From: Cyprinodon diabolis
Lineage: Eukaryota > Chordata > Actinopteri > Cyprinodontiformes > Cyprinodontidae
Assembly (NCBI GenBank): GCA_030533445.1
Contig: CM060064.1
Span: forward strand, 7,912,879-7,976,878
Reading direction: 5' to 3'
DNA: 64,000 nt
Of the stretch, positions 1-9,890 are shown piece by piece (within the stretch, counting starts at the first letter, position 1; each line of letters starts with the position of its first letter). The position numbers and the translations under genes are program-made. The notes below the pieces were generated by a model. It was given only the letters and a program-made list of their open reading frames with translations, was not told the origin of the DNA and made no database searches.

Positions 1-399
1 CCATTTTAAAATCTAAATTTTTTTTAACCCTGTAATGCCAAATGTATCGTATTTGATACATACGGTTTCTGAAATGTTTTGCGTCTGACATCTTGTGCAT
101 AATTTAATGGTAAAAACTTTTCTCAAAATCCTATTGTACACAATCAGATATACCTGATAACAGAGGGCAGAAGACTTCACAAAAAATAATCTCGACTTAT
201 CGCATAGTAATAAATTATTAATATCAAAAATCTATTTCTGTTTTTTCTTTTTACATATTTTGTTAAAAGGCCAAATAAGGACTTCAAACCAAAAAAAAAG
301 TAATTTTCTGTTTTGTTTTATCTTTCACCAGTTCACCGCAGTTCTTCCAGCAGTCCACACTTTCTCTGCTCTTTTTCTCATCTTCTTCTCCTTCTTTCC
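1..399. other. unassigned AT-rich flank
   Basis: No gene or repeat is recognised. The stretch is AT-rich, with a pyrimidine-rich section from about 300 to 410. Short open frames here have no recognisable motif and are treated as chance. Confidence 0.4.
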
Positions 400-670
400 C
401 ATCGCCCGGCTTGCCTCAGGTTTGCCTGCTGTGTCTAAAAGTAGCAGCAGCAGCAACCCAGACTGACAGCAGCTCATTGGATAATAAGTATCAGATGCAG
501 CCTGGTCCCAGAAGCTCTGGAGGGCTTTACCGTATTAACAGGAGAAGCGGCGCAAGTGAAATTAGACACTGTCGTCCGACAACATGCGGTAATTTATAAA
601 TGTTTTAAATCAGGTTGTGTCCGGATTAGCCAGCAGGTGGGTCCTGATCCGGACCGCTGTCCACTGAACC
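400..670 (+). repeat. interspersed repeat, copy 1 of 2
   Basis: The part from about 530 to 660 matches the reverse complement of about 26640-26780. Shared words include GGAGAAGCGGCGCAAGTGA and GCCAGCAGGTGGGTCC, with scattered substitutions between. The 5' part (400-530) is only weakly similar to the other copy. No coding motif is visible, so this is a repeat of unknown class. The outer edges are approximate. Confidence 0.6.
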
Positions 671-2757
671 GTGAGCTCTTGTTTAGATCAATGCGAGATT
701 CTGAATGAGGAGTGATCCTAGCGTATTCCTAGCAACGCTTTGCTTAATGAACACAGTGTGTCAGTTTTCTCCTTTGCATAGATCCCTGAAATCTAACAGA
801 GAAAGGCTTTCTGATTACACTCTGAACCTTGGATCCTTCAGGTTTATCCGTTCAAGTTTAGAAATGTGCTGCGGGGGGATGCAACAAATCGATTTCTTGT
901 TGCAACTCAACTTAAAACTTTCATTTGTCTTGATTCCAAAGGGCTGCAGAACAGCCAGGCGATACAGTCTGACACAAGGCGTTTGTTCGTCCAAAACTTC
1001 ACAATTAAACAGAGGTACTTTTTTCTTTGCTGCTCTGCAGACAGAGATGCTGATTTATACAGTAGAACTGCATCATTCCAGTAACCAGGAGGGGAGAGTG
1101 ATACCTCACACGTTTCCTCAGGCGTGTGCTTCAATACCACACTCCTGCCAACTCGGCAGCCTCTCTCCATCGTCTCTGCCTGGATGCCAGCCCTTCAACA
1201 GCCATGAGGATCCCTTGAATTCACTGCACCCTCTGATTTCAACATCTGTTCGTTACTGAGACAGAAAGCAGCCACTGCTTGACTGGAGGCATCGGCATCT
1301 GCCACTACCGGTGTTTTATTGGCATCTGCCAGTTTGTTTCGTCGGGTTAACTCTAATTCAGGACGCTGAACTTCCAGCAGGATGACCTTGATGTCTTACG
1401 TCTTGAACCGACTCCTCTTCCTTTTATCCTCCCACTCTCCACCTCCCATCGACAGTTGGCGAGGCCCGCTGGCTCAAGCTGCTCGACCTGGTGGCCCTCT
1501 GCAGACGGCGGCGGCTTGGCATGCTCCGCGGCTTGCCGACACACACCCAGCAAACACGTTACCCTGCAACTGTGCGGTGCATCTTTCAACTCCTACTCAA
1601 GCTGAATCCACGACAAAAGGAAGTTGTCATAAGGGAACAAAACGAGACGGTTTAGGTCATGTCACTCTGAACAAAAGTAAGAAGTTTCCAATCCATGATG
1701 TTAGGAGTAAGAACAGCTTCTAAATGGAGAGCGACAGTCCAGACAGGCTTAGCAAATGAAGACGGAGCCTCCAGGAGCTCTCTGGGCAGTTGTCAATCAT
1801 GTCAAACTGGCTCTTGAACCAAATCATTACAGACAAGTGTCAGCCCACTCCTCTGCAGGGGCAACTGACTGTCCTCGCTTATATAAAATGCAATTGTTCA
1901 TTGGACACAGTAACAGCTTTATATCCATCTTAGCCGTTTTCCTTCTTCTTATATTTGTTAAAAAGTCCATTCAGTAATATAACTCTGCTCCAAGCATGCA
2001 TTTACTCTAGATAAATCCATTAACTATTTTATTAATTACATCTTTAAGGGAAGAGAAATGTTTAATACTGATGAAATTACAAAAACAAATCAGCAACAGC
2101 AAAGGGAGCAAGTGGTCTAATTGGTGGGTAGATAAAATAAATGGCTTCAAAATGTGTCACAATTACAGCGAACCGTCAAAACATCTACAGACGTTAGAGA
2201 ATAACCAACACTGCTTTAAAATAAGTATAGAAAAGGAAAACCAGTTAATACTTAATCTGACCATCATTACTGTAGGGTCTGAGGTCAATATAACTGAGGG
2301 ATGCGGTATTTCAGGTTAATATTTTATTGTGTAGAGTTTGCTGAGTAGATATGTAATCGGCACAGTTAGTTCTGAAAAGCTGGGACTGATTTTTCTCCCT
2401 TTAGCGGTTCCTAAAATTCTACTTTGCATGATTTAACTGCCATCTGCTGCAGAATAAACTCTAACAATCTGCACACCAATTAGAAAACCAGCTTCATTTG
2501 CACTTTACATTTTTTTCTTGATAAACATTGAACAAAAGTTAATTGGATGAAGATGCTCTGAAAACTTCTTGAGTCACAAGAGATTCAACAAAAAAACTGC
2601 AAATCTGATGAGACATAAGCTGTTAGATTTGGTTCAAATTCAAATAAATCATACATTTAAATTAAAGTTTACATCATTTGTGTCCAGTTTACTATAATGA
2701 TTTAATATCTGTGTGTCAGTCCATAACATGTCCTCAAAGTTATTGAGAACATTCATT
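671..2757. other. unassigned stretch, no gene recognised
   Basis: About 2 kb with no recognised gene or repeat. It holds the longest open frame of the window outside transposons (705-1259, 184 codons). That frame has no signal peptide, domain or repeat I can recognise and no visible splice context. It could be a chance frame. An exon of a host gene cannot be excluded without RNA or synteny data. Confidence 0.4.
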
Positions 2758-2830
2758 TAGGGCTCCAACTAATTATTATTTGAATCGATTAATCTATTTT
2801 TTTTTATTAATCTATTAATTAATCTACTTC
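2758..2830 (+). repeat. hAT-like terminal fragment
   Basis: The text TTAGGGCTCCAACTAATTA followed by ATTAATC-rich sequence resembles the terminal part of a common fish repeat family that begins AGGGCTGCAACTAA and has ATCGATTAAT-rich ends (recalled, not searched). A related fragment in opposite sense lies at about 34340-34420. No complete element is delimited. Confidence 0.4.
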
Positions 2831-2923
2831 CTGGCAGCAAAAGATTCCTTTACAGATGATTTTATACAAAATTAAAGGCAAGTTAAGCTAAATCTGGATA
2901 AAACTTACGGACAAAGTGTTTTC

Positions 2924-3533
2924 GGTAACGCTTTCTTTTACAGTACATTAACAACCACGTAACAACATGGTAATAACATAGCAAGTTTTTTTACTGCACT
3001 TTTTTTACTAGTTAACAAAAAACACTTTATGGAGAATTTTGGTAAGTGCTGTGCTTGAAATTTTAGGCAGACAAGGTGAAGTCTCAGTCATTTCACCAAC
3101 AGCAATAAATTAATATGTTATTTTCTAGTAAAATGCAGTTTATTACTTGGCATATAACAGAAAACTAAACCTAGAAGCTGGCAAGCCAATGTTTTTAACT
3201 AAAGTCTTATCAATATGTAAGTTGAGTTCAGTCTTATAATGCTTTATTAACCTGATCATAAGTTACAATTTACTTTGTAAGCCGTAGGTAGGTGGGGGCC
3301 AATAATAGAAACTGTTATGTGGTAACCTGATGGTAATTACCCACCAAAAGTGTCTTTTGGCATATAGTAACATATAATTTACTAATTACATGCAGGTAAT
3401 TACCTGCATATATACACCTTCATTTTGGGGTAGTTAACAAATAAAGTTTTACTTGTTACCAAGTAATATAGTGTAACCTGCTCTCTTATTACAATGTTAT
3501 TACATGGTTATTGATATAAAAGAAAGCGATACC
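2924..3533. mobile_element. inverted-repeat MITE, about 610 bp
   Basis: The left end GGTAACGCTTTCTTTTACAG and the right end ...AAAAGAAAGCGATACC are imperfect inverted complements. The similarity continues inward for about 55 bp through the TGTTATTAC-ATGGT words, with several mismatches and indels. There is no coding capacity. The superfamily is unknown because no clear target duplication is visible. Its right end abuts the SINE that begins at about 3537. Confidence 0.55.
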
Positions 3534-3536
3534 AGA

Positions 3537-3677
3537 CGTGCTTTAGTGGAGCAGTTGTTAGAGCACTCGGCCCATATATACGAAGGCCATAGTCCTCAAC
3601 GCGTGAGACCCGGGTGCGAATCAGACCTGTGGTCCTTTCCCGCATGTCCCTCCCCTCTCTCATACCCAGTTTCCTGT
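3537..3677 (+). repeat. tRNA-derived SINE, 5' part (interrupted)
   Basis: A tRNA-like head carries an A-box-like stretch (TAGTGGAGCAGTTGTTAGAGC region, 3544-3564) and a B-box-like GGGTGCGAATC (3612-3622, one change from the GGTTCGAATC type). A pyrimidine-rich body follows (CCCGCATGTCCCTCCCC). RNA polymerase III would be expected to start at such a head. The body is cut at 3685 by a hAT-like element and resumes at 4574. A second, 5'-truncated copy at 48796-48910 supplies the uninterrupted version. Confidence 0.8.
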
Positions 3678-3685
3678 CTGCCTAC

Positions 3686-4573
3686 TAGGGGTGTAAATAA
3701 TAATCGTTTTGTATCGATGCATCGATCCAAAAGCCGACGATCCGATGCATCGACACGTCCGCAAGATAATCGATTCATGTTTTTGTTTTTCCTCCGGTCT
3801 ATTTTTATCCATTTTGCTCCTGGACGTAATTCTCCTCCAGTGCTGCGGTGGCGCTAAACCTATTTTGCCCTCCTACCTCGCTTCCTGGTTATACTCTTAC
3901 AGCAGTGTGTTGCAGTGAGCTTGACACAGACATTTTTAAATTATGCTCAATATTGCAGCATGGTCTGTGCTACACGCTGTGGGTCTAGATACGGCCGAGG
4001 CGGTGAGGAAGTGGGGGCGAGTTTAGTCCAACGACGGAGGGACATGAGGGCCAAAAAGAGCAGAGATCCAGGTGGAAAAAGGGTCCCAGCGTTCTCGTGC
4101 ACCTCGCTCTTCTAGTGGGTCAAACTTCACGAGTCGTTTTCCACAATTTCGGTCATAAAAACATAACAAGCCGGCCTCCTGTCTGCGGCACTGTTTGCGG
4201 TCAGCTACAATTTGAGAGAGGTGCAGCGGAGCGTCTGTGGAGGGGGCGGGACGTCTGGAGCCGAGGTATTTCATTGCACTCATTGCACTGAAATAGTGCA
4301 GTATTTTTGCAGTATTTTTGATGCAACTTTTCTACTTCTGTTATTTGCGGTTGTTTCTAAAAAAAAATGCATAATGATATTACAGCTTTCATTGATTTAT
4401 TTCAAACTTGAAACTTTGTTTAGCCTGTAAGGTGTAAAAAAAAAAAATAATAAAAAAAAAAAAACAATTAATCGAATCGAAGTGTATTCTTGAGTATCGA
4501 AAATAATCGAATCGGTGGGTAAGGAAATCGATACTGAATCGAATCGCCATGATGGATGTGATTTACACCCCTA
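3686..4573. mobile_element. non-autonomous hAT-like element, 888 bp, with 8-bp TSD
   Basis: The element starts TAGGGGTGTAAAT and ends ATTTACACCCCTA, a perfect 13-bp terminal inverted repeat. Both sides carry the same 8 bp, CTGCCTAC (3678-3685 and 4574-4581). An 8-bp duplication with short ends fits the hAT superfamily. The subterminal parts are rich in ATCGAT words. I see no transposase, so it must be mobilised in trans if it is mobile at all. It sits inside a SINE. Confidence 0.85.
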
Positions 4574-4645
4574 CTGCCTACTGCCCTTAAAAATGAGCCA
4601 CTAGTGCCGTACAAACTGAAAAAAAGCGTTACCTATTTTTCATCT
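4574..4645 (+). repeat. tRNA-derived SINE, 3' part after hAT-like insertion
   Basis: After the duplicated CTGCCTAC the SINE resumes with AATGAGCCACTAGTGCCGT. The second SINE copy at 48870-48895 has the equivalent ACGAGCCACTAGTGCCGT, without an insertion. The tail ends in an A-rich stretch near 4620-4626. Confidence 0.75.
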
Positions 4646-4734
4646 TAAAATCAAAGTGTTTTTTTTCTGTACAATTGCTGCTCTGATTGAGTTGCTCTTT
4701 CTGTCAGTGGCGTGTTAAAGTCTGTATATCTCCA

Positions 4735-5145
4735 GTTAACAGCTAATCGACAGCCAAATTAGTTGATGATCAATTGAATAATCAATTAACCGATTGACTG
4801 GTCTGCCTCACATTAATTTGAAAGAGCTACAAGAAAGAAATTGAAGAAGCATTTAAACAGGACAGGAATCAAGTGGGCCTCGTCTTTGTAGCTGATAAAA
4901 ATGATTTGGCCTTCATTTTGCATCAGTGGTTAAAGTGAAATTGAAAAAAAAGGACAAAACTGGTAACTAAAGGTCAAAGTATTCCCAAACTTAAAACTTT
5001 AGCGAACAATATTTTATGAAAAAAAGCCTAAAGAAGCATCTCCAGCTTATCAAACAGCCTCACGACACACAACTCTCAGACAATAAACTAATCCTGCCTA
5101 TAAGGAAAGGATTTAACCAATCATTTCTGTCTTTAGTCAACACTG
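4735..5145. other. unassigned, with a repeat-like AATCGATT tract
   Basis: From about 4740 to 4800 the text is rich in AATCAATTAACCGATTG-type words, like the ends of the AGGGCTGCAACTAA repeat class. The rest up to 5145 shows nothing recognisable. Confidence 0.3.
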
Positions 5146-5430
5146 CAAAAACTACTGAGAAGTCAGTAAACATTTCTTAAATTAAGTGTATTTACTCTTA
5201 GTCTGAGTAGTTAAATAAGATGATTTGCCAAAGGAAGTATTTTTTCTCTTAAAATAAAATAAGTGTATAATAGATATTATGCACTTGAAATAAGACAATG
5301 CAGGTATTTTTTCTTATTTTAAATGTAAATTGTCTTTTTCCATTGGCAAAGTGTCTCTCTTCTGCAATTTAAGAACAAATGCACTTATTCTAAGAAAAAA
5401 AAATACTTTTTTCAAGTGAAACAATATTTA
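5146..5430 (+). repeat. CACTGCAAAAA repeat family, copy A
   Basis: It begins CACTGCAAAAACTACTGAG and continues with CATTTCTTAAATTAAGTGTA, a middle containing CTTGAAATAAGACAATGCA, and CATTGGCAAA blocks. The same blocks, reverse complemented, make up 23833-24119. A third, broken copy flanks 38116-39026. It is a non-coding MITE-like family of uncertain class. Confidence 0.65.
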
Positions 5431-6433
5431 TAAGGCAGCAGACACCAGGTACCAACCATCAAATTGAAACCAACAGACATGTGCTGAGTGAAAACGCGCT
5501 GCGTAAGCTGGACGTGATGCGTTGAGGTCATTAGGCTTCGGGGCAGGTAGAGGCCTGGCTAAAACCCCCCGCTGGGCAACAGCCCAACTAGCACCATGCA
5601 GGCAGCCACACTTGATATTCCCAGCACAGCTCGGCTCAAACAGGACATCTGTTCGTTTCTTGCAGGGAGGCCTCCATGCGCCACCTTCCTCACAAGAAGG
5701 TGTCGCCAGAGGAATAGGGACGGACAGCCCATCTGCTTCTGTGTTCATTTCTAACTGGAAGAGGTGGGATTCAGTTCATGGTAATATTCTGGTAGCTTTC
5801 ACGTTTGTCTTGAGAGCCTGTAGGGGTAACGAAATAAGCATCTGTAGTTATCCAACTTTCTATGAACTTTATCCCCGTTGCGGACATAAGGAGCATTTGC
5901 AGATGCCGGGGAATTAAAAAGGCAAAAATCAAACAGACCCAACTGATATATGAAGAAATTCTAGGAATTTGATTGGCTGGTGGCCGGTTAATTTACATCT
6001 GGTGTTTGAGGAGATCTGAAGCTGCAGATGTTCCTGTCCAACATCTTTGCTGTACGTTGGAATAAATCTTCCTACAATGCGTCACCCAAATTGTTCTGCT
6101 CATGGCGGCATACAGTGAGACACCAGCAGCAAATCAGAGGGTAATTGGGACAAAGGTAGACAGGAGGAAATCTAAAGCATTCATGTGCAAACTGTACTTT
6201 TACCAAAGAACAGACTGAAATGATACTGATTGAGCAAATGGCAGAGAAAAAAAAATGACAGCCTGACTTGAAACACTTTCGTTTCCCAGTAACTGCTTTT
6301 TTTTTTTTTTTTTACATCTCTCACAGCAACTGTACTCTAAAGACTGAACAAAAACAAAACATTTTAGTGTAAAACAACATGTGAGAAAAAAGGCAGACTT
6401 TAGGTAAATGAAAGAAAACATCTGGACAATACA
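5431..6433. other. unassigned, locally GC-richer stretch
   Basis: 5431-5930 is GC-richer than its surroundings and contains two overlapping open frames on opposite strands (5428-5748 minus, 5522-5917 plus). Neither is recognised. The remainder is AT-rich with a poly-T run at about 6297-6313. Confidence 0.35.
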
Positions 6434-6751
6434 TACAGTGGGGCAAAAAAGTATTTAGTCAGCCACCAATAGTGCAAGTTCTCCCACTCAAAAAGATGAG
6501 AGAGGCCGGTAATTTTCATCATAGATATACCTCAACTATGAGAGACAAAATGAGAAAAAAAAAATCCAGAAAATCACATTGTCTGATTTTTAAAGAATTT
6601 ATTTGCAAAGTATGGTGGAAAATAATTATTTGGTCAGTTACAAACAAGCAAGATTTCTGGCTCTCACAGACCTGTAACTTCTTCTGTAAGAGGCTCCTCT
6701 GTCCTCCACTCGTTACCTTCATTAATGGCACCTGTTTGAACCCGTTATCAG

Positions 6752-6758
6752 TATAAAA
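6752..6758 (+). promoter_or_regulatory. TATA box of the Tc1 transposase
   Basis: TATAAAA lies 45 bp upstream of the transposase ATG and inside the element, downstream of the left inverted repeat. This suits a self-contained RNA polymerase II promoter. The call rests on sequence and position only. Confidence 0.5.
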
Positions 6759-6802
6759 GACACCTGTCCACAACCTCAAACAGTCACACTCTAAACTCCA
6801 CC

Positions 6803-7825
6803 ATGACCAAAACTAGAGAGCTGTCAAAGGACACCCGAAACAAAATTATAGACCTGCACCAGGCTGGGAAGTCTGAATCTGGAATAGGTAAACAGCTTGG
6901 TGTGAAGAAATCAACTGTGGGATCAATTATTAGAAAATGGAAAACATACAAGACCACTGATAATCTTCCTCGATCTGGGGCTCCACACAAGATCTCACCC
7001 CGTGGGGTCAAAATGATCACAAGAACGGTGAGTAAAAATCCCAGAACCACCCGGGGGGACCTAGTGAATGACCTGCAGAGAGCTGGGACCAAAGTAACAA
7101 AGGCTACCATCAGTAACACACTACGCCGCCAGGGACTCAAATCCTGCAGTGCCAGACGTGTCCCCCTGCTTAAGCCAGTACATGTCAAGGCCCGTCTCAA
7201 GTTTGCTAGAGAGCATTTGGATGATCCAGACGATGACTGGGAGAATATCATATGGTCAGATGAAACCAAAATAGAACTTTTTGGTAAAAACTCTACTCGT
7301 CGTGTTTGGAGGAGAGAGAATGCTGAGTTGCATCCAAAGAACACCATGCCTACAGTGAAGCATGGGGGTGGAAACATCATGCTTTGGTGCTGTTTTTCTG
7401 CTAAGGGACCAGGACGACTGATCCGTGTGAAGGAAAGAATGAATGGGGCCATGTATCGTCAAATTTTGAGTGAAAACCTCCTTCCATCAGCAAGGGCATT
7501 GAAGATGAAACGTGGCTGGGTCTTTCAGCATGACAATGATCCCAAACACACCGCCCGGGTAACGAAGGAGTGGCTTTGTAAGAAGCATTTCAAGGTCCTG
7601 GAGTGGCCTAGCCAGTCTCCAGATCTCAACCCCATAGAAAATCTTTGGAGGGAGTTGAAAGTCCGTGTTGCCCAGCGACAGCCCCAGAACATCACTGCTC
7701 TAGAGGAGATCTGCATGGAGGAATGGGCCAAAATACCAGCAACAGTGTGTGAAAACCTTGTGAAGACTTACAGAAAACGTTTGATCTCTGTCATTGCCAA
7801 CAAAGGGTATATAACAAAGTATTGA
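6803..7825 (+). CDS. Tc1-type transposase, 340 aa, intact
   Basis: This is a cut-and-paste transposase of the Tc1 family that would excise its own element and insert it at TA, acting in the nucleus. A paired helix-turn-helix DNA-binding part is expected in residues 1-110. [17 protein letters not shown] (31-47) has the helix-turn-helix look, and the linker PRSGAPHKI (56-64) is a weakened form of the usual GRPRK hook. The catalytic triad is visible: D153 in WSDETK, D244 in FQHDND and E279 in NPIEN. There are 34 residues between the last two, which defines DD34E. A glycine-rich HGGGN box lies at 187-191. The length matches the family (about 340). The start ATG follows a TATA box, and no stop or frameshift is present, so it may be functional; activity is inference. 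Confidence 0.93.
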   Translation: MTKTRELSKDTRNKIIDLHQAGKSESGIGKQLGVKKSTVGSIIRKWKTYKTTDNLPRSGAPHKISPRGVKMITRTVSKNPRTTRGDLVNDLQRAGTKVTKATISNTLRRQGLKSCSARRVPLLKPVHVKARLKFAREHLDDPDDDWENIIWSDETKIELFGKNSTRRVWRRENAELHPKNTMPTVKHGGGNIMLWCCFSAKGPGRLIRVKERMNGAMYRQILSENLLPSARALKMKRGWVFQHDNDPKHTARVTKEWLCKKHFKVLEWPSQSPDLNPIENLWRELKVRVAQRQPQNITALEEICMEEWAKIPATVCENLVKTYRKRLISVIANKGYITKY

Positions 7826-8043
7826 GATGAACTTTTGTTATTTACCAAATACTTATTTTCCACCATATTTTGCAAATAAATTCTTTAAAAATCAGACAAT
7901 GTGATTTTCTGGATTTTATTTTCTCATTTTGTCTCTCATAGTTGAGGTATATCTATGATGAAAATTACCGGCCTCTCTCATATTTTTAAGTGGGAGAACT
8001 TGCACTATTGGTGGCTGACTAAATACTTTTTTGCCCCAATGTA

Positions 8044-8325
8044 TATACATTAGAGAGCTTAGAATATTCTTAAAAAAGGAGCCAGACTGTTCCTAATGCT
8101 TCATATATTAATACAAGACTTCAAGAGAGTATTATTAAAAAAAAAAAGGTTTGAATGAAAACTCAAGCAAAACATTTAAAAATCAGAGGCTAAAGTCTCA
8201 TCAAGACTTGAAATGAGTGGCTTTTATTAAGGGGGAAGTGAAATTATATGGTTTCCACATCTTCATTTCAGCAAAGATCAGGATAAATATCTAGTTATAG
8301 TCGCTGTACCAAGAACAGAGAAGTT
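8044..8325. other. unassigned
   Basis: Nothing recognised between the Tc1 element and the 8.3-kb inverted repeat. Confidence 0.3.
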
Positions 8326-8326
8326 C

Positions 8327-8606
8327 TACAGAAGTAGCCATTCAAAATTTCCCCACTTTCCTTGATGGGCCCTTGGCTGGTCCCCTAAAATTCCTTTTTA
8401 AACATCTAAAATATTATTTCTATCATGATCTGAGGACATTAAGATCTAAAGAGAAGCGTCATCTCCTGGTCAGACCCTGTAATTCAGTGAAAGGGTGGAG
8501 TTAAAAAATGATGCACACCCAGGAGAAAGCCAGTGGCTGGAAGTGGGCTGCCATTCAAATGGCGTTCGGCTGGGAAGGGCCATTTTGAATGGCTGCTACT
8601 GTATAG
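8327..8606. repeat. short inverted-repeat (MITE-like) segment
   Basis: TAGCCATTCAAAAT near 8333-8347 is inverted as ATTTTGAATGGCTGCTA near 8582-8598. A further CCATTCAAATGGC palindrome lies near 8551. The whole is about 280 bp and non-coding. The ends and class are uncertain. Confidence 0.4.
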
Positions 8607-9085
8607 GAAATATCCGAAACTATTTCAGAAATCAAAAAAACTGTCAGCCATTAGCCTGAAGATGCTTTGTTAATGTTACTAGTGACAACCAGAAACAAAC
8701 CAGTACCGTCTCAGGAGGCAGTAATTACTGAAAAGTAGCCAATCGCAGCAAGTTTACTGTCTCCAGTTGTTTTCTCTCTGAAAGTGACAACAGTTGGCAA
8801 GGGCGTGCAAAAATAGGTCCACAGGTGAGTAGAAATAAACTGATATGCTGGGCCTCATGTTATTGGATCTCCACATATAAAACATTTAAAATGTGCATGG
8901 AGAACACACTAAATACTAAACTACTAAACAACTGCAAGTTGCTGCAAGTTAGGCTGCAGTAGCTCCACATAATGGAACACGGGCAGGGATTGACTAGCAA
9001 TTAATTTAAAATCGTAGGGAAGCGGCTGTTCCAACCGTTAAGTTTCCGAATTTTTCTGAGTGGTGCACGACTTTACACGAGTGAA
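8607..9085. other. unassigned
   Basis: No gene or repeat is recognised in this AT-rich stretch. Confidence 0.3.
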
Positions 9086-9890
9086 TGAAGTGAATGTGAT
9101 TGGTTGTTTATCAAGGGGGAGGAGTTGTTGTGGCAGAAGGTTCGCAAGCATGTTTGGTTGTGGCCGGTTTCTCTGAAGCATCTTGCTAACCAGTTAGCAA
9201 CTTAGTGCTAGTAGGTTCCCAATGGGAAATTCCATTGGGACCAAGTAGCACTAAATTGGTGACTTAGAAACGACACTGTCAAGGAACGCTATGGACAGAG
9301 GAAACATGCAAGAGGAGGAGAGTTTAGTGTCGGAGGTTAGATGAGTCTCCTGCGTCATACATTTTTTATTTGGAGGAGGAAAGCAGGGATGAAGTTGGTG
9401 TGGAAGAGGACGCCAGGGCGGCAGAAGCTTGGTTTGGTGTAGAAGGCTTACAGCCGTACATGTTGGAGCCCTTGCCTTGCAACGCTGCCAGTTCTGTTAG
9501 CTCTACGCCTGCTGAAGACACAGACGTCCATCCCTGTGAACACTGGGACGGAACTCAATGGGAAAGGAAATGATTCTTATTTCTTATTTCAATTGTTGCG
9601 TATATTAGCCGCGACATATACATCAAGATGCTATGACCAAAAAAATTTGATTGACAGATAACCGTTGATGTATGATTGGCCGAAGTTAGGTGTTCAGGCT
9701 GACGTAGAACTAACTGGCCTGCAGAAGATAGCGAAAAAAAATAACACAATTTTAAGACAGGATTTTTTTTTTTTTTTTTTTAACAAAAAATTTCTAAATT
9801 TTGGGACAATATAGTGTGATAAAGAGTACATTTATATACACGTTCAAGCCAGAATGATTTGACATTTAAATATGATTTTCCTATGACTTT
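9086..9890 (+). repeat. interspersed repeat, long copy
   Basis: Two blocks recur at 15875-16250. The left block is GATTGGTTGTTTATCAAGGG, near 9097. The right block of about 360 bp starts at GACGTCCATCCCTGTGAACA (near 9523) and runs to about 9880. The 430 bp between the blocks is present only here. It holds a 67-codon frame and a short inverted repeat around CCCAATGGGAAATTCCATTGGGA (9219-9241). This looks like a decayed or non-autonomous transposon. Confidence 0.65.
9370..9573 (+). pseudogene. possible remnant of a repeat-borne protein, 67 codons
   Basis: The frame is acidic at its start and contains GLQPYMLEPL. That is faintly like the short QPY-FEP motif seen near the N-terminus of fish proteins carrying a P2X7-type intracellular domain, many of which are repeat-associated. 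The match is a handful of residues from memory, so the identification is weak. The frame lies inside the long copy of the 9.1/15.9-kb repeat and is missing from the short copy, so it is not a stand-alone host gene. It may equally be a chance frame. Confidence 0.25.

Larger units (their letters stand above)
6436..8041 (+). mobile_element. Tc1-type DD34E transposon, full length, 1606 bp
   Basis: The terminal inverted repeats are about 200 bp long (left 6436 to about 6638, right about 7846 to 8041). They begin CAGTGGGGCAAAAAAGTATT and, at the right end, CATTGGGGCAAAAAAGTATT when read inward. I count about seven mismatches between the two ends. TA dinucleotides flank the element (6434-6435 and 8042-8043), as expected for Tc1/mariner insertion. 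One uninterrupted transposase lies inside. The end sequence resembles the fish Tc1 group to which Passport belongs (recalled, not searched). Confidence 0.93.

Noticed and set aside
705..1259. 184-codon plus-strand open frame as a host gene
   Set aside because: No domain, signal peptide, splice context or codon pattern supports it. It is left as unassigned.
3540..3625. Functional tRNA gene
   Set aside because: The A- and B-box-like parts belong to a SINE head. The B box is altered, and the sequence continues into a SINE body shared with 48796-48910. The same reasoning applies to 24294 and 53118.
6784..7452. 222-codon minus-strand open frame
   Set aside because: It lies antisense to the intact Tc1-type transposase and has no domain of its own. 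It is a shadow of the real frame.
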